A DNA stretch of 64,000 nt, taken from positions 389,146-453,145 of the forward strand of contig NZ_JAHKKG010000010.1 in the NCBI RefSeq assembly GCF_018829635.1, written 5' to 3'. A model generated the notes under the pieces. It saw nothing but the letters and a program-made list of their open reading frames with translations, ran no database searches and was not told the origin of the DNA. Positions 61,309-64,000 of the stretch are shown here, piece after piece (the stretch's first letter is position 1; the number at the start of each line of letters is the position of its first letter). The position numbers were made by a program, and so were the translations under genes. The DNA comes from Paractinoplanes bogorensis. GTDB lineage: Bacteria > Actinomycetota > Actinomycetes > Mycobacteriales > Micromonosporaceae.

Positions 61309-63750
61309 TCACGGCAAAGTGGGCAGCGTCAGCACCATGGTGAGTCCGCCGCCCGGGGTGTGCTCGGGAACCAGGGTGCCACCCATCGCCTCGGTGAGAC
61401 CACGCGAGAGGGCCAGCCCGAGGCCGACACCGGTGTGGTTGTCGCGGTCGCCGAGCCGCTGGAAGGGCAGGAACACGTCGTCCCACCGGTCCTCGGGAAT
61501 GCCCGGTCCGTGGTCGATGACCCGCAGCTCGGAGACTCCGGCCGTGACCGTCGGCGGCCGGCCGGGCGGGCTGTACCGCAACGCGTTGGCGACCAGGTTG
61601 ACCAGCACCTGTCGCAACAACCCCGGATCGGCGTGCAGCGGCGGCAGATCGTCCGGGATCTCGACGACCACCAGGCGACCCTCCTCGCCCAGGTCGTCCA
61701 GCGCGCCCGGCACGATGTCCTCGGCGCCGATGTCCACCGCGGTCACGCCGAGCGCGCCCGCCTGCAGCCGGCTCATGTCGAGCAGGTTGGTCACCAGCCG
61801 CACCAACCGGTCCAGCGACTCGTCGGCGGTGGCCAGCAGCTCGCGGCGGTCCTCCTCGTCGAAGTGGACCTCGTCGCTGCGCAGCCCGGCCACCGCCGCC
61901 TTGGCCGAGGCCAGCGGCGTGCGCAGATCGTGGCTGACCGCGGCCAGCAGTGCGGTGCGCATCCGGTCGGCTTCGGCGACGGCGGTCAACGCTTCATGCC
62001 GCATCGCGATCGCGGCCTGCGCGGCGAACGCCTCCACGATCCGCCGGTCCGACGCCGCCAGTGGATGACCACGCAACAACATCGTCAGGTTGTCGTCGAC
62101 CTTGACCTCCACGTCGGCATCCTTCGGACTGGCGCAGGCCTCCCCCACGTGCGCGACCACCGTGCCCTTGTCCAGCAGGGTCACCGACTCGAGCGTGAAC
62201 GTCTCGCGCAGCCGCTCCAGCAACGCCATCAGCGGCCGCTCACCGCGCAGCACGCTGCCCGCCACCGTGGCGAGGGTCTGCGCATCGGCCGAGGCGGCCG
62301 CGGCCTGCCGGGTCTTGCGGGCCGCGGTATCGACCACCCAGCTCACCGCCACCGCCACCACCACGAAGATCGCCAGCGCGAGCAGATTGTCGCCCTCGGC
62401 GATGGTGAGCCGCCCGTACGGCAGGGTGAAGAACCAGTTCAGCAGCAGCGACCCGGCCACCGCGGCCAGCAGGGCCGGCCACAGTCCGCCGACCAGGGCG
62501 ACCCCGATGACGAGAGCCAGGAAGAGCAGGATGTCGTTGGTCAGCGACAGCGACGGCCCGACCTCGAGCACGGCGGTCAGGGCGGGCAGGCCGAGGACCG
62601 TCACGACGAAACCGGCGATCCGGCGGCGCCGGGAGAGCGCGGCCGGCAACCTGCGCCTCCGCCGCCCCTGGGCCGCCCGCTCGTGGGTCACCAGATGCAC
62701 GTCGATGCTGCCGGACATGGCGGTGGTGGTAACGCCCACACCGGCCGAGAACAGCTGCGCGATCTTGCCCCGGCTGGACGCCCCCAGCACGATCTGGGTC
62801 GCGTTGACGGCCCCCGCGAAGTCGAGCAGCGCCCGCGGCACGTCCGCCCCGACCACCTGGTGATAGGTGCCGCCCAGGCTCTCCACCAGAACCCGCTGCC
62901 GGGCCAGCACAGCCGGATCCGCCCCGGCCAGACCGTCGTTGCGGGTGACGTGCACGGCCATCAGGTCGGCGCCCTTGTCGCGGGCCGCGATCCGGGCCGC
63001 CCGGCGGATCAGCGTGTCGCCCTCGAGCCCACCGGTCAGGGCCACCACGATCCGCTCGCGGGTCTCCCAGGTCGCGCTGATCCGGTGATCCGCCCGGTAC
63101 TTGTCCAGCTGCTCCTCGACCTTGTCGGCCAGCCACAGCAGGGCCAGTTCGCGCAGAGCGGTCAGGTTGCCCGTACGGAAATAATTGCCCAGCGCGGCAT
63201 CGATCTTCTCGGGCTGATAGATGTTGCCGTGCGCCATCCGCCGGCGCAGCGCCTCCGGCGTCATGTCGACCAGCTCGACCTGCTCGGCCGCCCGCACCAC
63301 CGCGTCCGGCACGGTCTCGCGCTGCTGCGCCCCGGTGATCTGCGCGACCACGTCGTTGAGCGACTCCAGATGCTGGATGTTGACCGTGGTCAGCACGTCG
63401 ATCCCGGCGTCCAGCAGCTCGTTGACGTCCTGCCACCGCTTGGCGTTGCGCGACCCCGGCACGTTCGTGTGGGCCAGTTCGTCGACCACGGCCAGCTCAG
63501 GCTTGCGCACCAGCAACGCGTCGAGATCCATCTCGGTGAAGCCGGCCCCGCGATACCGCATCTCGGTGCGCGGCACCACCTCGAGGTCGGCGATCATCGC
63601 CTGGGTGTGCTTACGCCCGTGCGTCTCGACCAGCCCGACCACCACATCGGTGCCGCGCTCGGCCCGCCGATGCGCCTCCTCCAGCATCGTGTAGGTCTTG
63701 CCCACGCCGGGAGCAGCACCGAGAAAGATCCGCAGTTCGCCACGTGCCAT
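61309..63750 (-). CDS. kdpD: KdpD osmosensitive K+ channel sensor histidine kinase
   Basis: This 813-residue protein has all KdpD modules. They are the N-terminal KdpD domain with Walker A GAAPGVGKT (residues ~11-19) and VVDELAHTNVPGSRNAKRWQDVNELLDAGIDV, and a universal-stress-protein domain (RIVVALTGGLEGDTLIRRAARIAARDKGADLMAVHV). Four close transmembrane helices follow (DUF4118 region), then HisKA with AVSHDLRTPLASAK (His607) and HATPase (NLVANALRYSPPG, DHGPGIPEDRWDDVF). It would sense K+ limitation and phosphorylate KdpE. No kdpE follows; a TetR gene does, so the usual operon is broken or rearranged. Upstream, 250 bp of non-coding sequence reach the window end without kdpC. Confidence 0.96.
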   Translation of the reverse strand: MARGELRIFLGAAPGVGKTYTMLEEAHRRAERGTDVVVGLVETHGRKHTQAMIADLEVVPRTEMRYRGAGFTEMDLDALLVRKPELAVVDELAHTNVPGSRNAKRWQDVNELLDAGIDVLTTVNIQHLESLNDVVAQITGAQQRETVPDAVVRAAEQVELVDMTPEALRRRMAHGNIYQPEKIDAALGNYFRTGNLTALRELALLWLADKVEEQLDKYRADHRISATWETRERIVVALTGGLEGDTLIRRAARIAARDKGADLMAVHVTRNDGLAGADPAVLARQRVLVESLGGTYHQVVGADVPRALLDFAGAVNATQIVLGASSRGKIAQLFSAGVGVTTTAMSGSIDVHLVTHERAAQGRRRRRLPAALSRRRRIAGFVVTVLGLPALTAVLEVGPSLSLTNDILLFLALVIGVALVGGLWPALLAAVAGSLLLNWFFTLPYGRLTIAEGDNLLALAIFVVVAVAVSWVVDTAARKTRQAAAASADAQTLATVAGSVLRGERPLMALLERLRETFTLESVTLLDKGTVVAHVGEACASPKDADVEVKVDDNLTMLLRGHPLAASDRRIVEAFAAQAAIAMRHEALTAVAEADRMRTALLAAVSHDLRTPLASAKAAVAGLRSDEVHFDEEDRRELLATADESLDRLVRLVTNLLDMSRLQAGALGVTAVDIGAEDIVPGALDDLGEEGRLVVVEIPDDLPPLHADPGLLRQVLVNLVANALRYSPPGRPPTVTAGVSELRVIDHGPGIPEDRWDDVFLPFQRLGDRDNHTGVGLGLALSRGLTEAMGGTLVPEHTPGGGLTMVLTLPTLP

Positions 63751-63789
63751 GTCGTCCGCTCTCTTCGGCGGTAGTTTCCAGCATCAAGA

Positions 63790-63854
63790 TCAAGAACCTG
63801 ACGTCCCAGCGTGGTGGTAATGCTCGGACTTCACCGTCAAGAGCCTGATGTCCC
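63790..63854. repeat. Imperfect direct repeat upstream of kdpD
   Basis: TCAAGAACCTGACGTCCC (63790-63807) recurs as TCAAGAGCCTGATGTCCC (63837-63854), 16 of 18 bases identical and 47 bp apart. Both copies are followed within a few bases by a GTGGTGG tract. Meaning unknown; it could be a regulatory pair for kdpD or part of a dispersed repeat. Confidence 0.55.
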
Positions 63855-63889
63855 GGCTGAGTGGTGGGTGACGGACCGTCGCTCCCGGC

Positions 63890-63960
63890 ACCCCTCTGTC
63901 AAGGGTTTGTGGTGGGTGGTGTTTTAGGCTGGTGGTTGGCGGGTTCGGGTTGTGACTTTT
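63890..63960. other. G/T-rich, C-poor stretch, possible mobile-element end
   Basis: From about 63897 the plus strand is nearly free of C (four in the 60 bases 63901-63960) while G and T dominate, unlike the rest of the window. It begins with TGTCAAGGGTTTGTGG, which resembles the termini of some actinobacterial insertion sequences. No transposase fragment could be recognised in the remaining bases, so this is only a candidate. Confidence 0.25.
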
Positions 63961-64000
63961 CCGAAGTGCTGGTCCTGGGGTTTGGGTCGGCCGCGCTGGA

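Noticed and set aside
61300..63774. 824-codon open frame antisense to kdpD
   Set aside because: The composition is Gln/Arg/His/Gly-rich and without motifs, while the opposite strand encodes every KdpD domain.
63890..64000. A definite insertion sequence at the right edge
   Set aside because: There is no transposase motif or inverted partner within the window; only a C-poor strand and a TGTCAAGGG start.

Overview
The window looks like chromosome from a high-GC filamentous actinomycete of the Micromonosporaceae/Actinoplanes type. Reasons are strong G/C third-position bias, frequent GTG and TTG starts, 4-nt ATGA/GTGA gene overlaps, secreted plant-polymer enzymes with CBM2, AbfB and F5/8-like modules, paired GPP34 proteins, and a giant TPR-CHAT protein. 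No rRNA, tRNA, CRISPR array or complete mobile element was seen.

Layout. (1) 1-5.4 kb: polysaccharide degradation (3'-part of a GH2 enzyme with AbfB domain, a secreted CBM2 protein, a PL3 pectate lyase) with a MmyB-type regulator/SDR pair inserted. (2) 5.4-11.5 kb: two GPP34 (GOLPH3-like) proteins, a MerR regulator, a carboxylesterase overlapping a class A beta-lactamase lipoprotein, and hypotheticals. (3) 11.7-22.9 kb: an operon of a fluoroacetate-dehalogenase-like hydrolase plus M20 and S9 peptidases; a TetR regulator; and a dipeptide-type ABC importer ending in a D-malate/tartrate dehydrogenase. (4) 22.9-25.9 kb: a dienelactone-hydrolase-like enzyme divergent from a MarR regulator, another hydrolase and a DUF5996 protein. 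(5) 25.9-43.1 kb: a 16-gene divergent catabolic island. The minus arm has six genes: FAD monooxygenase, amide hydrolase, Zn-alcohol dehydrogenase, isocitrate-lyase-superfamily lyase and a two-subunit aconitase-type hydratase. The plus arm has ten genes: sugar-type ABC importer, two aldehyde dehydrogenases, a tandem alpha/beta-hydrolase, an Asp/Glu racemase/maleate isomerase-family protein, an IclR regulator, a Zn-dehydrogenase and an SDR. Both arms leave one intergenic region carrying two mirror-image promoters. (6) 43-47.4 kb: M24 peptidase-family protein, quinone reductase/cupin operon behind twin palindromes, and an EF-G paralogue preceded by a short leader ORF. (7) 47.6-57.4 kb: a 2591-residue TPR-CHAT protein and, tail to tail, a second CHAT/caspase-like protein. 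(8) 57.5-64 kb: NarL-type two-component system, an exported FAH-family protein, a TetR regulator and KdpD, ending in non-coding DNA with a direct repeat and a G/T-rich strand.

How the genes may work together. The island in (5) reads as import, oxidation, amide cleavage, hydration and C-C lysis of a small, probably nitrogen-containing ring or amide compound, with IclR control; the substrate cannot be deduced from sequence alone. Region (3) resembles uptake and hydrolysis of short peptides or peptide-like amides, coupled to a defluorination-competent hydrolase and an oxidative decarboxylase. Region (7) is the best candidate for an undescribed protease-signalling system, because two CHAT-type proteases with intact His/Cys dyads sit 13 bp apart.
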